Positions 62,870 through 64,000 of a stretch of 64,000 nucleotides of DNA are shown in pieces; within the stretch, counting starts at the first letter, position 1, and every line of letters starts with the position of its first letter. The stretch lies in assembly GCA_022494885.1 (NCBI GenBank), contig JAGVSM010002655.1, positions 1-64,000 on the forward strand, in the 5' to 3' direction. Position numbers and translations under genes: made by a program. The notes below the pieces were generated by a model, which searched no databases, was not told where the DNA came from, and saw only the letters and a list, made by a program, of their open reading frames with translations. The DNA comes from Micrasema longulum (Eukaryota > Arthropoda > Insecta > Trichoptera > Brachycentridae).

Positions 62870-63300
62870 TTAATATATAGCAACATCTAGCCGTAAAAAT
62901 ATTGCATCTATGAACATTTTTAGTAATTATATTTTTCCGCCTTTTTTACTATTTTCCTGAGTATACGCATCGAGATGTCAAAAAAGCCGGTTTTGTAATA
63001 CCTCGGTAGATAAATACAGACAAAAGTTAACAATTCCATCTTGATTATTGTCAAAAGTCATGTAAAAATATAAAGAAAATATATGATTAGGATTTATTTG
63101 AATTTATAATCGCCTTTGAGATGCCATTTTTCATCACAGAAGCCTATTTAAAATACAAAATAGATTTTTTTTTTGTTTGTACGCGTAGTAAGTTTAAGCG
63201 TCACTTATTGGTTGAATTCGCCACTCGATCAAATGACGTCAGATACGACAAGCCGGTAGAGCATATTGAGGTAGATAGAGATAGTAGAGATGTTAAGTAT
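62870..63300 (+). repeat. Interspersed repeats Y and X, contiguous
   Basis: 62870-63010 matches repeat Y at 25895-26110. 63010-63300 matches repeat X at 2105-2400 and 1190-1480. Their adjacency here suggests that X and Y are parts of one longer element. Confidence 0.6.
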
Positions 63301-63765
63301 ACAGTCTCTCAGTAGTGAGCGGTGAGCCTTTAGATTGGTGAGCAACAAAAATTCCGATAAAATGTCTATAGCTGAAGTATGGCAGATCCTAAAAATATAT
63401 ATTTTATCTTTGAAAACATTATAAAATTCATGTTTATTTTGATTTTGTTTGGCGTCTTCGTTTTTTTTTTCAAAACCAACAAAATGATTTATTTAATAAT
63501 ATGCTGTTATTAAAGATTCTAAAGGTCCATTTTGAAAATCATTTTCAAACTACTGAACAGGAAATACCAAGTATTCTTTTAATCCAACATCCTTTTTAAA
63601 ATATAAAATACCTCTCTTGCACGGTCGTAAGTCAAACGTTTTCATTTTAAAGAATAAAAGCCTTTATGAGAAAGTGTTGAAAACTGAAAGAATTATCAGT
63701 AATCGTAACACTAATTTTTCTATTCATTTATTTCTTTTAACTGGATGTTTGCTAATGTTAAATTC
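63301..63765. other. No gene seen
   Basis: No recognisable feature. Confidence 0.4.
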
Positions 63766-63769
63766 AATA

Positions 63770-64000
63770 CATTTTCAAAAATAGTATTCCCACATAAGTA
63801 CACCCCTCGGTTGGTGAGAAGACCGGAGTTTGATGTTTACAAAAAGAATGCCATATTTGAAAAAAAAAATATTTTATGTTTTGTTATTCAACCAAAAACA
63901 AGTACCTACTTAAATTTAATATTTGAATATTAATAATTTTCAGTTTTGGAATTTGATCACAAACAAGTACTTAGGTACCAAGCGCGGTCCACTCATAGAA
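63770..64000 (-). mobile_element. Unclassified interspersed element, inverted copy, cut by window end
   Basis: The reverse complement of 36080-36345: AGTATTCCCACATAAGTACA, AAGACCGGAGTTTGATGTT, GAATGCCATATTTGAAAA and AGTACTTAGGTACCAAGC. It is uninterrupted where 36335 has the CR-A LINE. Confidence 0.7.

Noticed and set aside
1..64000. CRISPR array, operon, prophage or defence system
   Set aside because: Codon structure, introns, SINEs and LINEs show a eukaryotic nuclear region. The only regular spaced repeat is the 69-bp minisatellite, which has no unique spacers.

Overview
This is a strongly A+T-rich, intron- and repeat-dominated window of an arthropod, most likely insect, nuclear genome. 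The evidence is one spliced exon of a neuropeptide receptor of the insect sex-peptide/myoinhibitory-peptide receptor (SPR) type, a dense mixture of non-LTR retrotransposon remnants (RTE/BovB-like, Jockey-like, L2/CR1-like and I/R1-like), and several tRNA-headed SINE families. I cannot name the order or species from sequence alone. No bacterial-type genes, operons, rRNA genes or CRISPR arrays are visible.

Host gene content: the only convincing host coding sequence is the minus-strand exon at 39061-39706. It encodes a long glycosylatable N-terminus, TM1, TM2 and the start of TM3, and ends at a clean GTGAGT donor. No later SPR exons were recognised at lower coordinates, so positions 1-39054 are probably one very long SPR intron and 39707-64000 an upstream intron or 5' flank. 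A second, decayed copy of the exon's 3' half lies in the downstream intron, split into 32990-33132 and 35607-35755 by an L2-like element that itself carries a Jockey-like insertion.

Layout: 1-5 kb holds an RTE fragment, a tRNA-SINE, a second SINE family and a pair of ~190-bp direct repeats. 6.6-12.4 kb is LINE 3' ends. 13.7 kb has a 69-bp minisatellite. 14-24 kb holds Jockey-like, I/R1-like and BovB-like fragments, two SINE families, a near-perfect hairpin MITE and a 25-bp-TIR element. 25-31 kb has RTE pieces, including a clean 5'-truncated RTE copy with 8-bp target duplications. 31.4-36 kb is the nested SPR duplicate. 36-38.7 kb is an unclassified interspersed element plus an RTE fragment. 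40-64 kb is more LINE 3' ends, SINEs and repeats.

The most distinctive feature is a dispersed 'snap-back' repeat family, here called SBR (subfamilies A and B, about 18 loci). It has a constant 3' end, variable inverted or head-to-tail 5' structure, conserved internal palindromes and, at four loci, apparent 11-15 bp target-site duplications. That points to target-primed retroposition and perhaps to a Penelope-like origin, but I could not identify a coding partner. Coordinates of repeat boundaries are by-eye estimates, usually good to about 5-20 bases.
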